Of a DNA stretch of 64,000 nucleotides, positions 8,141 to 17,294 are shown in pieces; position 1 is the first letter of the stretch; the number at the start of each line of letters is the position of its first letter. The DNA is taken from the NCBI RefSeq assembly GCF_900070355.1, contig NZ_LN849456.1:2894881-2958880 (forward strand). Direction: 5' to 3'. This DNA is from Devriesea agamarum (GTDB lineage Bacteria; Actinomycetota; Actinomycetes; Actinomycetales; Dermabacteraceae). The notes below the pieces were generated by a model. It had not been told where the DNA came from, did no database searches, and worked only from the letters and a program-made list of their open reading frames with translations. Both the position numbers and the translations under genes were made by a program.

Positions 8141-8185
8141 GTACCGTCCATAAGGACGGCCAAGTACCGTCCATAAGGACGGCCA
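8141..8185 (+). promoter_or_regulatory. Two tandem hairpin or operator repeats before divIVA
   Basis: GTACCGTCCATAAGGACGGC followed by CA is present twice, at 8141-8162 and 8164-8185 (period 23). Each copy holds the inverted repeat CCGTCC-ATAA-GGACGG. It ends 31 bases before the divIVA ATG and overlaps the expected promoter or 5' UTR. It could be a double operator for a dimeric repressor or activator, or paired RNA hairpins. Confidence 0.7.
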
Positions 8186-8216
8186 GTCATGATCCGATCC
8201 ACGAGAAGGTGACCCC

Positions 8217-8900
8217 ATGGCCCTGATGCCCGAGGACCTGCTGAATAAGCGGTTCACCCCGGTGCGTTTCACCGAAGGCTACGACATGGACGAGGTCGAT
8301 GAGTACCTCGATAACGACGTCATGCCTCGCCTCCAGGAGCTCATCGACGAAAACGATCGTCTGACCAAGGACCTCGAACTGGCGAAGCAGCGCATCGCTG
8401 AACTCGAGTCCCGGATCGACGCTCCCGTGGGAGCTGAGGTTCGCCCCGAGTTCCGCCCTGTCGAGGAGCCGGCGGTCACCGCCGCTGTCGAAGAAACCCC
8501 GAAGGCTCCAGCTGCACGCGACGAGGCACCGGTACCCAGCGACACGACCTCCGCCATCGCTCAGATGGGCGCAGATGGCGCCGACCGGTCTGCCACCGGC
8601 ATCATTGCCCTGGCTCAGCGTCTGCACGACGAGTACGTCAAGAACGGCGAGGACGAGCGCGATCGCCTCATTGCCGAGGCTCGGATCGAGCACCGTCGGA
8701 TCATCGGCGAAGCGGAAGAGAAGTCTCGCGCCACGCTCGAGCAGCTTGAACAGCGCAAGATCGGGCTGGAGAAGAGCATCGAGCAGCTTCGCACCTTCGA
8801 GCGCGACTACCGCAACCGGCTGCGCAACTACCTCGAGAGCCAGCTGCGCGACCTCGAGACCAGCGAGACCCAGGACAAGCAGGCGACCTTCGGCCTGTGA
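8217..8900 (+). CDS. divIVA: DivIVA/Wag31 family polar growth protein
   Basis: Coiled-coil scaffold that marks negatively curved membrane at poles and septum and directs actinobacterial apical growth. The N-terminal DivIVA domain (LMPEDLLNKRFTPVRFTEGYDMDEVDEYLD, written here in part) is clear. Coiled coil 1 (about 35-68), an Ala/Glu/Pro-rich linker (about 70-120) and a long C-terminal coiled coil (about 130-220, with DRLIAEARIEHRRIIGEAEEK) follow. The SD AAGGTGA lies 5-6 bases before the ATG. 227 aa is within the family range. The stop overlaps the lspA GTG start. Confidence 0.95.
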   Translation: MALMPEDLLNKRFTPVRFTEGYDMDEVDEYLDNDVMPRLQELIDENDRLTKDLELAKQRIAELESRIDAPVGAEVRPEFRPVEEPAVTAAVEETPKAPAARDEAPVPSDTTSAIAQMGADGADRSATGIIALAQRLHDEYVKNGEDERDRLIAEARIEHRRIIGEAEEKSRATLEQLEQRKIGLEKSIEQLRTFERDYRNRLRNYLESQLRDLETSETQDKQATFGL

Positions 8901-9481
8901 CCCAGAAATCGCCCGACGCGGCGGATTCCGAGCGCACCTCGTTCGGCGTCCGCCGCGTCGTATTACGTTGCATTCTTCCGGCAGTTATGGTCGCAGTGTT
9001 TGTGCTGCTGATCGACCAATGGACGAAGTCGTTAGCTCTGACCCACCTCGCTGAGCTCGAGCCCTATCCCGTCATACCCGGAATCTTGAACTTCACCCTG
9101 CTGTTTAATTCGGGGGCAGCGTGGAGCCTGGGTGCGAACGCCACCCCCGTGGTCACACTCGTGCAGGTGCTCATTTCGTTGATCGCGGTGTGGTTCTTAA
9201 TCGCCAAAGTGCGTTCCACCGGGTGGGCCATTGCACTGGGTCTGCTTCTGGGCGGTGCCTGCGGCAACCTTTACGACCGCCTTTTGCGTCCTCCAGGTTT
9301 TGGTCGAGGGCACGTCGTGGACTTCCTGCAACTGCCTCACTGGCCGGTCTTTAATGTCGCCGACATGTCTGTTGTGTTCGCCGCCATCTCGATTGTTGTG
9401 TTCAGCCTGATCGGGATAGGCCCGTCTAACCCCCACCGCCACAGCCCGTCGCCGCAGGCGGAGGAGTCACCGCATGACTGA
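8897..9481 (+). CDS. lspA: Lipoprotein signal peptidase LspA (signal peptidase II)
   Basis: Membrane aspartyl protease that cleaves diacylglyceryl-prolipoproteins ahead of the lipobox Cys. Four hydrophobic segments (about 26-46, 76-98, 105-125 and 148-172) are seen. Catalytic Asp motifs are [14 protein letters not shown] and FNVADMSV, and the family motif NSGAAWSLG is present. The GTG start overlaps the divIVA stop by 4 bases, and the C-terminus overlaps the rluD start by 8, so it is tightly coupled in the operon. Confidence 0.96.
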   Translation: MTQKSPDAADSERTSFGVRRVVLRCILPAVMVAVFVLLIDQWTKSLALTHLAELEPYPVIPGILNFTLLFNSGAAWSLGANATPVVTLVQVLISLIAVWFLIAKVRSTGWAIALGLLLGGACGNLYDRLLRPPGFGRGHVVDFLQLPHWPVFNVADMSVVFAAISIVVFSLIGIGPSNPHRHSPSPQAEESPHD

Positions 9482-10400
9482 TTCGCGAATGTTGTATGTC
9501 CCCGATGGGCTGGCTGGGGAGAGAGTGGATGTGGGACTCTCGCGCCTTCTGGGCATGTCGCGCTCACGGGTTGCTGACATGGTGGAACAGGGCGATGTTC
9601 TGCTTGATGGAAAGTGTCCCGCCAGATCAGAACGCCTCACCGCCGGGGCACTGCTAGCCGTCGAAATCCCTGCGGAGCGCCCCGGCCCCATGGTGCGGGC
9701 CGAAGTGGTTGAAGGGATGGGAATCGTCCACGAAGACGACGACATCGTGGTGGTGGATAAACCCGTTGGAGTGGCAGCGCACCCCAGCGTCGGTTGGACC
9801 GGCCCCACCGTGCTTGGGCATCTGGCCGCAATCGGTGTGGGTGTGGCCACCTCGGGAGCCAGTGAGCGTCAGGGCATCGTGCAACGCCTGGACGTGGGCA
9901 CCAGCGGCCTGATGGTTGTCGCGAAATCAGAAATCGCGTACTCGGTGCTGAAGGATGCCTTCCGCAAACGAACCGTCTCCAAGACGTACCACGCCGTATG
10001 CCAAGGCCATCCTGACCCGCTCTCAGGCACGATCGACGCCCCGATAGGCCGCAGCCCCAACCATGACTACAAATACGCTGTCATGCGCAATGGAAAGCCG
10101 TCTATCACGCATTACGAAGTGCTGGAAATGTTTCGCGCTGCGTCATTGCTTGAGATACATCTTGAGACGGGTCGAACCCACCAGATTCGGGTCCACATGT
10201 CGGCTATGCGTCATCCGCTGGTCGGTGACCCTCTGTACGGAAGTGATCCGACACTGGCCGACCGTCTGGGATTGATCCGGCAATGGTTGCATGCAAAGGA
10301 CCTGTCTTTTGAACACCCCACCTCGCGCCGGATGGTGACCTACACCTCGGCGTATCCGGAGGATCTGCGCATCGCTTTGGAGAAGCTGCGCGCTGTTTAG
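9474..10400 (+). CDS. rluD: RluA/RluD family 23S rRNA pseudouridine synthase
   Basis: RNA pseudouridine synthase, probably acting on 23S rRNA uridines. An N-terminal S4 RNA-binding domain (about residues 14-65, [21 protein letters not shown]) precedes the catalytic core. The core has the catalytic Asp in [19 protein letters not shown] (about 138-156), then [18 protein letters not shown] and the [12 protein letters not shown] motif (about 228-239). 308 aa is typical. Assignment to RluD rather than another RluA paralogue rests on its place after lspA, as in many genomes. Its 3' end runs into a 20-bp tandem repeat. Confidence 0.9.
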   Translation: MTDSRMLYVPDGLAGERVDVGLSRLLGMSRSRVADMVEQGDVLLDGKCPARSERLTAGALLAVEIPAERPGPMVRAEVVEGMGIVHEDDDIVVVDKPVGVAAHPSVGWTGPTVLGHLAAIGVGVATSGASERQGIVQRLDVGTSGLMVVAKSEIAYSVLKDAFRKRTVSKTYHAVCQGHPDPLSGTIDAPIGRSPNHDYKYAVMRNGKPSITHYEVLEMFRAASLLEIHLETGRTHQIRVHMSAMRHPLVGDPLYGSDPTLADRLGLIRQWLHAKDLSFEHPTSRRMVTYTSAYPEDLRIALEKLRAV

Positions 10401-10475
10401 TGAGAAGCCGGGCTGTTTGGGGAGAAACTGCACTGTCTAGTGAGAAACTGTGCAGCCTGGCGGAAAACTGCGCGG
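10376..10475 (+). repeat. 20-bp tandem array starting in the rluD 3' end
   Basis: Five consecutive units of 20 bases. Examples are TTTAGTGAGAAGCCGGGCTG (10396) and TTTGGGGAGAAACTGCACTG (10416), then decayed copies at 10436 and 10456. The first unit, 10376-10395, is the last coding part of rluD, so the array looks as if it grew out of the gene end. The 10476-10604 remainder of the gap shows nothing else. Confidence 0.8.
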
Positions 10476-10604
10476 TGCTTAAGTGCCCAGCCGATCACCG
10501 GCGCCGGATGTCAACTCGCGCCGATGGCTTCCAGGTCAGGCCGACGGGACCCAGGCGTGATTGGTGCGACCCTCCCGCCGTGCCCGCGAGAGATTCAAGC
10601 TCGC

Positions 10605-10617
10605 TAGGCTGTACCGC
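10605..10617 (+). promoter_or_regulatory. Candidate -10 for a leaderless dnaE transcript
   Basis: TAGGCT at 10605-10610 ends 7 bases before the dnaE ATG and no Shine-Dalgarno is present. Transcription would start at or next to the A of the start codon. The -35 region is poor. Confidence 0.45.
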
Positions 10618-13600
10618 ATGGCCGCCGCATCAGACTTTGTCCATCTGCATGTCCACACCGACTACTCGCTCCTGGATGGAGCCGCCAAGATCGACAAGCT
10701 CATCGCGGAAGCGTCCAAGCAGGGTCAACGCTCGATAGCGATCACCGACCACGGATATGTCTTTGGCGCCTACGAGTTCTACAACACGGCCAAAGCGGCG
10801 GGCATTAAACCAATTATCGGCGTGGAAGCCTATGTGACCCCGGGTACTTCTCGGCACGACCGTACGCGCGTGCAGTGGGGAACCAAAGAACAGCAAGCGG
10901 CGGGCGATGACGTCTCTGCGCGGGGTGCCTACACCCACCTCACCCTGCTGTCGCGCACCACCGAAGGCATGCACAATCTGTTCCGGCTCGCATCGGCGGC
11001 ATCCCTCGACGGACAGATGGGCAAGTGGCCCCGGATGGACCGGGAAATCCTCGCGAAATTTGCCCCGGGGCTGATCGCCTCCACGGGCTGCCCCTCGGGG
11101 GAGGTGCAGACTCGTCTACGTCTGGGGCAGTGGGATGAGGCGGTCAAAGCCGCGGCTGACTACCAGGACATATTCGGTAAGGAAAACTACTTCGTTGAGC
11201 TGATGGATCACGGCCTAGAGATCGAAACTCGGGTTACCAAACAGCTGCTGGAACTATCCAAGACCATCGGCGCACCCCTTATCGCGACCAACGACCTTCA
11301 CTACGTGACCGAGGGCGACGCACCAATCCAGGACGCCATGCTGTGCATCAACTCCGGCTCGACCTTCGATGCTCCGGGGCGGTTTAAGTTCGACGGGTCT
11401 GGCTACTACCTGAAGTCCGCACAGGAAATGCGGACCCTGTTCAAAGAACTGCCGGAGGCTTGCGACAACACGCTGAAAGTCGCCGAAATGTGCGACGTGC
11501 ACTTCACAACCACCTCTGACGGTGCGAACTTTATGCCGGTGTTTCCCTGTCCACCCGGGGAAGACGAGCATTCCTGGTTTATTAAAGAGGTGCAGCGGGG
11601 CCTCGAATATAGATTCCCGCAGGGCATCCCGGATGAGGTGCAAGAACGGGCGAATTTCGAGGTGTCCGTGATTACCCAGATGGGCTTTCCCGGATACTTC
11701 CTGGTGGTGGCGGACTTCATTAACTGGGCGAAGGACCACGACATTCGCGTGGGCCCCGGTCGCGGATCTGGGGCAGGGTCCATGGTCGCCTATGCCATGC
11801 GTATTACCGACTTGAACCCGATCGACCACGGGTTGCTGTTCGAGAGGTTCCTGAATCCCGACCGTATTTCCATGCCGGACTTCGACGTTGACTTCGACGA
11901 TCGTCGTCGCGGTGAGGTGCTGGAATACGTGACGAAGAAGTACGGAGATGACCGGGTCGCCCAGCTCATTACGTACGGCGTCATGAAAACGAAGAACTCG
12001 TTGAAAGATGCGGCCCGAGTGCTGGGGTACCCGTATGCGTTGGGCGATAAAATCACTAAGGCGCTGCCGCCGTCGGTCATGGGCAAAGACATTCCGATCA
12101 ACGGGATTTTTGACACCGCTCATAAGCGCTACGCGGAGGCCGAGGAATTTCGCAAACTGCACGCCGAGGATCCGGATGTCCAGAAGGTTGTGGAGATTGC
12201 CAAAGGGGTTGAGGGGCTGACTCGAGGATGGGGCGTGCACGCCTGTGGTGTGATCATGTCCAGTGTTCCGCTGACGGATGTTATTCCGATTATGCGGCGT
12301 CCCTCGGACGGTCAGATCATCACCCAGTTTGAATACTCGACCTGCGAAACCCTCGGTCTGCTGAAAATGGACTTCCTGGGGCTTCGTAACCTGACCGTCA
12401 TTTCCGATGCCCTGGAGAATATTCAAACCAACGGGAAAACCCCGCCGGACTTAGAGACTCTCGGCACCGACGATCCGGCATCTTACGAACTGCTTTCACG
12501 CGGGGACACCTTGGGTGTGTTCCAGCTGGACGGTAGCGGAATGCGGACGCTGCTGCGGCAGATGAAGCCAGACAACTTCGAGGACATCTCGGCTGTCAGC
12601 GCTCTGTATCGTCCTGGTCCGATGGGCGCGAACTCTCACACTAACTATGCGCTGCGCAAGAACGGCTTGCAGGAGATCACCCCGATTCACCCCGAGCTGG
12701 AAGAGCCGCTGGCAGAGATTCTTGGCACCACCTACGGGTTGATTGTGTACCAAGAGCAGGTAATGCAGATTGCGCAGAAGGTGGCGGGATTCAGCCTCGG
12801 ACAGGCAGATATTCTTCGCCGCGCGATGGGCAAGAAGAAAAAGGCGGAACTGGATAAGCAGTTCGCTGGGTTCCGGCAGGGAATGCTCGACAACGGGTTC
12901 TCCGATGCGTGCGTGAATACGCTGTGGGAGATCCTGGTTCCGTTCTCTGACTATGCGTTCAATAAGTCGCACTCTGCCGCGTACGGCCTGGTGTCCTACT
13001 GGACCGCATACCTGAAGGCAAACTTCCCGACCGAATACATGGCGGCCCTGCTCACGTCGACCCAGGAAAATCGCGACCGGTTGGGACTGTACCTCGGTGA
13101 GTGCCGCCATCTTGGGATTACCGTGCTGCCTCCGGATGTCAATGAGTCCGGCATGCACTTTTCCGCGGTGGGGGCGGATATTCGCTTTGGTCTATCGGCT
13201 ATTCGTAACGTGGGCGCCAACGTGGTCGACGCGATTATCCAGGCTCGGGAAGAGAAAGGAGCGTTCACCTCGTTTAGGGACTTCTTGAAGAAAGTTCCAC
13301 TGGTGGTGTGCAATAAACGCACCGTCGAGTCCCTCATTAAGGGCGGGGCTTTCGACTCTCTGGGGGAAAACCGCCGCACGCTCACGCTGCACCATGAAAT
13401 GGCTGTGGATGAGTACGTGGGCGTGAAGAAGATGGAGAGCCACGGTCAGTTTGATCTGTTCGGCGGAGCCTTGGATGCCGGAACCGATGCCAGTTCCGAG
13501 TTGGAAGATCGTCCCTACCCGGAGGTACCGGAATGGGACCGGAAAGAAAAACTCGCGTTTGAACGCACCATGCTCGGCCTGTATGTGTCAGACCATCCGC

Positions 13601-14169
13601 TATCCGGGCTTGAACATGTGATCGCGCAGAACTCGTCCTGCTCGATTTCCAAGCTGTCCGATCCTGAAGCGGTCTCGGACGGCGCCATGGTCACCATCGC
13701 TGGTCTGATCACCGGGCTTCAGCGCAAGACCACGAAAACTGGCAATATGTGGGCGATTGCCACGGTGGAAGACCTCGAAGGAACGGTTGACTGCCTGCTG
13801 TTTCCATCGACCTATCAAACCGTTGCTACGGAACTAGCCGAAGATCTCATCGTCTCGATGAAGGGCCGGATCGACCTGTCTAAAGGCATGGCCGAGATGC
13901 GGGTGATGGAGATGACCATCCCGGAGATCACCGGTGGATCGGAAGGGCCTGTGGTGATTACGGTCCCGGCGATGCGCTGCACCGAAAAGCTTGCCGATGA
14001 ATTGAGAAACATTTTGAGTGTGCACCCGGGGATGAGCGAGGTGCGGATGAAGCTCACGGAACCGGGCCGAACCACCGTTATGCAACTGGACAACAGACTG
14101 TCTGTGCAGCCCTCCGCGGCGCTGTATGCATCGTTGAAGGCGTTACTCGGGCCAGCTTGCCTCGGCTAA
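10618..14169 (+). CDS. dnaE: DNA polymerase III subunit alpha DnaE
   Basis: Catalytic subunit of the replicative polymerase. The ATG at 10618 gives the conserved opening SDFVHLHVHTDYSLLDGAAK of the PHP domain (about 1-280). The Pol3 catalytic core follows, with GPGRGSGAGS (about 380) and the catalytic aspartates in PDFDVDFDD (about 420-428). KSHSAAYGLVSYWTAYLKA marks the core's C-terminal part. A helix-hairpin-helix region and an OB fold (VTIAGLITGLQRKTTKTGN, about 1025) follow. At 1183 aa it is full length. An in-frame GTG upstream at 10561 would add a non-conserved leader and is not used. Nothing is odd in the coding sequence. Confidence 0.97.
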   Translation: MAAASDFVHLHVHTDYSLLDGAAKIDKLIAEASKQGQRSIAITDHGYVFGAYEFYNTAKAAGIKPIIGVEAYVTPGTSRHDRTRVQWGTKEQQAAGDDVSARGAYTHLTLLSRTTEGMHNLFRLASAASLDGQMGKWPRMDREILAKFAPGLIASTGCPSGEVQTRLRLGQWDEAVKAAADYQDIFGKENYFVELMDHGLEIETRVTKQLLELSKTIGAPLIATNDLHYVTEGDAPIQDAMLCINSGSTFDAPGRFKFDGSGYYLKSAQEMRTLFKELPEACDNTLKVAEMCDVHFTTTSDGANFMPVFPCPPGEDEHSWFIKEVQRGLEYRFPQGIPDEVQERANFEVSVITQMGFPGYFLVVADFINWAKDHDIRVGPGRGSGAGSMVAYAMRITDLNPIDHGLLFERFLNPDRISMPDFDVDFDDRRRGEVLEYVTKKYGDDRVAQLITYGVMKTKNSLKDAARVLGYPYALGDKITKALPPSVMGKDIPINGIFDTAHKRYAEAEEFRKLHAEDPDVQKVVEIAKGVEGLTRGWGVHACGVIMSSVPLTDVIPIMRRPSDGQIITQFEYSTCETLGLLKMDFLGLRNLTVISDALENIQTNGKTPPDLETLGTDDPASYELLSRGDTLGVFQLDGSGMRTLLRQMKPDNFEDISAVSALYRPGPMGANSHTNYALRKNGLQEITPIHPELEEPLAEILGTTYGLIVYQEQVMQIAQKVAGFSLGQADILRRAMGKKKKAELDKQFAGFRQGMLDNGFSDACVNTLWEILVPFSDYAFNKSHSAAYGLVSYWTAYLKANFPTEYMAALLTSTQENRDRLGLYLGECRHLGITVLPPDVNESGMHFSAVGADIRFGLSAIRNVGANVVDAIIQAREEKGAFTSFRDFLKKVPLVVCNKRTVESLIKGGAFDSLGENRRTLTLHHEMAVDEYVGVKKMESHGQFDLFGGALDAGTDASSELEDRPYPEVPEWDRKEKLAFERTMLGLYVSDHPLSGLEHVIAQNSSCSISKLSDPEAVSDGAMVTIAGLITGLQRKTTKTGNMWAIATVEDLEGTVDCLLFPSTYQTVATELAEDLIVSMKGRIDLSKGMAEMRVMEMTIPEITGGSEGPVVITVPAMRCTEKLADELRNILSVHPGMSEVRMKLTEPGRTTVMQLDNRLSVQPSAALYASLKALLGPACLG

Positions 14170-14360
14170 AGCGGTAACGGGGCGGGTAGTGGGATGAGCT
14201 ATCGGCTGAGGCAGGCAGTCACAGCTCGAAACGTGCACCGGCAGGTTATACGCGTAGCGCGGTCCGCTCTAGGTGAGCGAACCGCGCCAAGGTTTACTGC
14301 GATGTGCGCCGCTGCGGCATGTTCGTGCGTGTTGCCGTATTGCTGCGCCGCCGTGTCAGC

Positions 14361-14405
14361 CTGTCACTGTCACTGTCACTGTCACTGTCACTGTCACTGT
14401 CACTG
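14361..14405 (+). repeat. 6-bp microsatellite CTGTCA x7.5
   Basis: Seven and a half perfect copies of CTGTCA in the gap between the convergent dnaE and exporter genes. It is perfectly conserved, hence recent or polymorphic. The rest of 14170-14498 holds no gene that I can support. Confidence 0.9.
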
Positions 14406-14498
14406 CGCCAGCGTGTCGGCACCTCAGCGCCGTCCACACCTCAGCAGGTCATCGCGTGGGCCTCAGGTCGGATCAACCATCGACGAAGTCGTGGCCGA

Positions 14499-16595
14499 CT
14501 AATCGTCGTGCTGACCTCGTTGAGTCTCCCGGCGGTGGGTCTGCCGGTGCCGAGGCAAGGTATCCGATGCCGACGACTCGGAGATGGGATGGTCACTGAC
14601 CACGCTGTTGTCCCCGTTTGCATGCTGTCCAGCGGATGCGAGATCGGGGCTGCCTGCCTGAACGGTTGCGCCCTGAAGCTCAGCGCCCTCAACGCGAGCT
14701 ATGGGGCCGGAGGCCGTTTTCGGGTGCGAGTGATCGGGATGTGACCCGTCAGGATGCGTGCCGTCAGGGTGCGAGGGCTCAGGGTGAGATGAGGAATGGC
14801 GTCCAAACCCTCGGGTATCAGCGCGGTGCGCGTGAACGGTGCGATTGACCGGCTCCGCAGTGGCCAGGGCCGCGAGTCCTTCGCCGATCGGCTCGGTCTG
14901 CTCACGCAAAGCTGCGGCAGCCGAGGTGGTGCGCAGTTCGATCTTCGGCAGGAACAGCAGCACAATGAACCCGATCAGGGCCACCCCGGCGGCTACGAAG
15001 AACACGTGGTCCATGGAGGTGGCGAACCCAACCTCGAAGGGGTGGGCGAGGGCCGCGGGCATCCGGGTGAGAACTGCCGAGTCCTTGCTGATCGCGTCCA
15101 GTCCACTGGCATGGTGGGCGGGGTCGAGCAGGGCCTGAACGATATCCCACTGGGATGGATCGGTGGTGCGCAGATTGGTGTCGGTCGCAACCTGGCGGAG
15201 AGCCTGGCTGAACGACGGGGTGTGGGCCGCAGTGACCAGGGCATCTTTCATAGACCCGGCAACGGTGGAGAACAGAACCGAGAGGAAGACTGCCACACCG
15301 GCGGTGCCGCCCATCTGACGGAAGAAGGTTGCCGAGCTGGTGGCGACCCCAATTTCCTGGGGTGCAGCTACCGACTGCACAATCAGGGTCAACGGCTGCA
15401 TACAAAGGCCCAGGCCAAGACCGATGATCGGGGTCATCAGCAGAACATGCCAGAGCTGGGTGTCAGCGGTGATCGTGGACAGTAGCACCAGTCCGGTCGT
15501 CAGCAGCAGGGTGCCAATGAGCGGGAAGATGCGGATCGCGCCGGTCTTTGAAATCAGCTGACCGGAGATGATCGAGGAGAACATCATTCCGACCACCATC
15601 GGCAGCATCATCAGGCCGGAATCCATGGGGTCGGCGCCGTGCACGATCTGGAAGTACAGCGGCAGCATGGTCATTGCGCCGAACATGGCGAAACCGATGA
15701 TCAGAGAGGCGACGATGGTGACGCTGATGGAGCGCAAGCGGAACAGGCGCAGAGGAATCAGAGCGTTTTCTCCGGCCCTCCATTCGGAGAGGATGAACAG
15801 GATGATGCCGATACCGCCGATCACGAATGCGGCGATGGAACGGGTGGAGTCCCAGCCCCAGGTGCGTCCTTGCTCGGCTACGACCAAGAGCGGAACCAGA
15901 GCGATGATGATGGAGGCAGCGCCCCACCAGTCAATTGTGCGCTGCTGGCGGACATGGTGCAGGCGTAGGGTGCGGCTGACCACGATGAGGGCGAGGATGC
16001 CGATTGGCACATTGACCAGGAAGACCCAGCGCCAGCCGGTGACCCCAAGGATTGAGGATTGTCCGGCGAAGAAGCCGCCGATGACCGGTCCGAGCACGCT
16101 GGAGGTGCCGAAGACGGCGAGGAAGTACCCCTGGTATTTGGCGCGTTCACGAGGTGCGACGATGTCGCCGATGATTGCCAGGGCGAGCGAGAAGAGGCCA
16201 CCGGCGCCAATACCTTGGATGGCGCGGAATGCGGCGAGCATGTACATGGAGCTCGCAATGGTGCACAACAGCGAGCCGACGATGAAGACCGCGATGGCGA
16301 AGAGGAAGAATCCTTTGCGACCGTAAATGTCGCTCAGTTTCCCATACAGCGGGGTGGCGATGGTGGAGGTGATGAGGTAGGCGGTGGTAACCCACGCCTG
16401 AATATCGAGCCCGTGGAGGTCGTCGGCGATGGTTCGGATCGCCGTGGTGACGATGGTCTGGTCCAGCGAGGCCAGAAACATTCCGAGTAGTAACCCAACA
16501 AGGATCGTGAGAACCTGCCGGTGGCTTAATTCGCCGGGCGCGGTGTTCGGAGGATCTTTGGGGGAGGGCCTGGTACTCGTCATAGTCGTGCTCAT
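14499..16595 (-). CDS. MFS drug exporter, DHA2 (EmrB/QacA) family
   Basis: Proton-driven multidrug exporter of the 14-helix DHA2 family. Helix 1 contains the motif LASLDQTIVTTAIRTI (about residue 40). Motif A is present as GKLSDIYGRKGFFL, motif C as GPVIGGFF with GWRWVFLVNVPIG (about 190). About 14 hydrophobic segments reach residue 575. Residues about 600-698 are a long hydrophilic tail with a pentapeptide array (SHPEP, SHPDG, THPDG) that normal family members lack. The start overlaps the marR stop (ATGA), so the regulator and exporter are one transcript. Substrate is unknown; LfrA-like dye or antibiotic export is the likeliest guess. Confidence 0.92.
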   Translation of the reverse strand: MSTTMTSTRPSPKDPPNTAPGELSHRQVLTILVGLLLGMFLASLDQTIVTTAIRTIADDLHGLDIQAWVTTAYLITSTIATPLYGKLSDIYGRKGFFLFAIAVFIVGSLLCTIASSMYMLAAFRAIQGIGAGGLFSLALAIIGDIVAPRERAKYQGYFLAVFGTSSVLGPVIGGFFAGQSSILGVTGWRWVFLVNVPIGILALIVVSRTLRLHHVRQQRTIDWWGAASIIIALVPLLVVAEQGRTWGWDSTRSIAAFVIGGIGIILFILSEWRAGENALIPLRLFRLRSISVTIVASLIIGFAMFGAMTMLPLYFQIVHGADPMDSGLMMLPMVVGMMFSSIISGQLISKTGAIRIFPLIGTLLLTTGLVLLSTITADTQLWHVLLMTPIIGLGLGLCMQPLTLIVQSVAAPQEIGVATSSATFFRQMGGTAGVAVFLSVLFSTVAGSMKDALVTAAHTPSFSQALRQVATDTNLRTTDPSQWDIVQALLDPAHHASGLDAISKDSAVLTRMPAALAHPFEVGFATSMDHVFFVAAGVALIGFIVLLFLPKIELRTTSAAAALREQTEPIGEGLAALATAEPVNRTVHAHRADTRGFGRHSSSHPEPSHPDGTHPDGSHPDHSHPKTASGPIARVEGAELQGATVQAGSPDLASAGQHANGDNSVVSDHPISESSASDTLPRHRQTHRRETQRGQHDD
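14717..14792 (-). repeat. 15-bp tandem array in exporter C-tail
   Basis: Five 15-base units on the minus strand encode the pentapeptides SHPEP, SHPDG, THPDG, SHPDH and SHPKT. It is in frame. The tail is His/Pro-rich and could bind metal, but that is only inference. Confidence 0.75.
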
Positions 16596-17089
16596 ACGTT
16601 CTCCGTCTGGTGATGCGTGTCCTCGCTGGCGAGGACGATTTCGGGAAGGTGGGGGAGGCTATCGGTGAGGCCGTCGGCTAGTCGTCCCAGCAGGGATGCT
16701 AACTGCGCGATATCGGCCTCGGGCCATCCGCCCATCAGGTGGTTCAAAAGGCGTTCGCGGCGCAAGGTCCAGGTACTGAGCAGGTGGCGGCCGTCCTCGG
16801 TGAGATCGAGAAGCCTGGCTCGGTGGTCGTCCGGGTCGCGGACTTTTTGGACGAGGCCGTCAGTTTCGAGCCTCGCGACATGGCGACAGACTGTCGAGAT
16901 GTCGGTGTGGGTGATGTCCGCCAGAGTTGTCAGCCGTTTGGGACCGTTGTTCAGGGCGAACAGGATGGGGTAGTGGGTTTGGTCGGAGGCTGCGCCGGAT
17001 TCGACGAACCTGTGTTTGACGGCGGACATGAGGCGGGCCATTCGGAGGAGTTGATGCCCGACCTGCGAGGCGTCAGAGATCTCACCCAT
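16592..17089 (-). CDS. MarR family transcriptional regulator
   Basis: 165-aa winged-helix regulator, probably the local repressor of the drug exporter. The winged helix lies at about 55-110: LTTLADITHTDISTVCRHVARLE is the recognition part and KVRDPDDHRARLLDLTEDG is the wing with the characteristic D-x-R motif. It is followed by a dimerisation helix. It is encoded directly upstream of, and overlapping, the exporter. Two related palindromic sites lie 90-120 bases upstream of its ATG, between it and the divergent hisD. Confidence 0.92.
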   Translation of the reverse strand: MGEISDASQVGHQLLRMARLMSAVKHRFVESGAASDQTHYPILFALNNGPKRLTTLADITHTDISTVCRHVARLETDGLVQKVRDPDDHRARLLDLTEDGRHLLSTWTLRRERLLNHLMGGWPEADIAQLASLLGRLADGLTDSLPHLPEIVLASEDTHHQTENV

Positions 17090-17176
17090 GCCCTAAGTCC
17101 TTCCCACTATGTCCAGTTGTAGCCGATGAGGCAACTTTGTGCCGCATTTGCGGTGTGTCGTTGTGACATCACCATC

Positions 17177-17212
17177 ATGCAATAATTGGTTGGTGCATGC
17201 AACTATTTGTTG
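17177..17212. promoter_or_regulatory. Tandem MarR-type operator candidates
   Basis: ATGCAATAATTGGTTG at 17178 and ATGCAACTATTTGTTG at 17197 match at 13 of 16 positions, 19 bases apart. Each contains a CAA...TTG palindrome typical of MarR sites. They are AT-rich in a GC-rich region and lie upstream of the MarR gene, about 85-115 bases before hisD. Confidence 0.6.
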
Positions 17213-17258
17213 GGGGCTTATGTCGGCTACCTGGCTATCTCGCGGGGTGATCGCCGAC

Positions 17259-17288
17259 CCGACACCCTCCCAACTCGGCGCCTAAACT
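17259..17288 (+). promoter_or_regulatory. hisD promoter, probably leaderless
   Basis: -35 CCGACA (17259-17264), an 18-base spacer and -10 TAAACT (17283-17288). The hisD ATG begins 7 bases after the -10, and no Shine-Dalgarno is present, so the mRNA probably starts at the ATG. Confidence 0.55.
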
Positions 17289-17294
17289 AGAGCT

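Noticed and set aside
11254..12426. Long minus-strand ORF (390 codons) opposite dnaE
   Set aside because: Shadow of the dnaE codon pattern; no SD, no recognisable domain.
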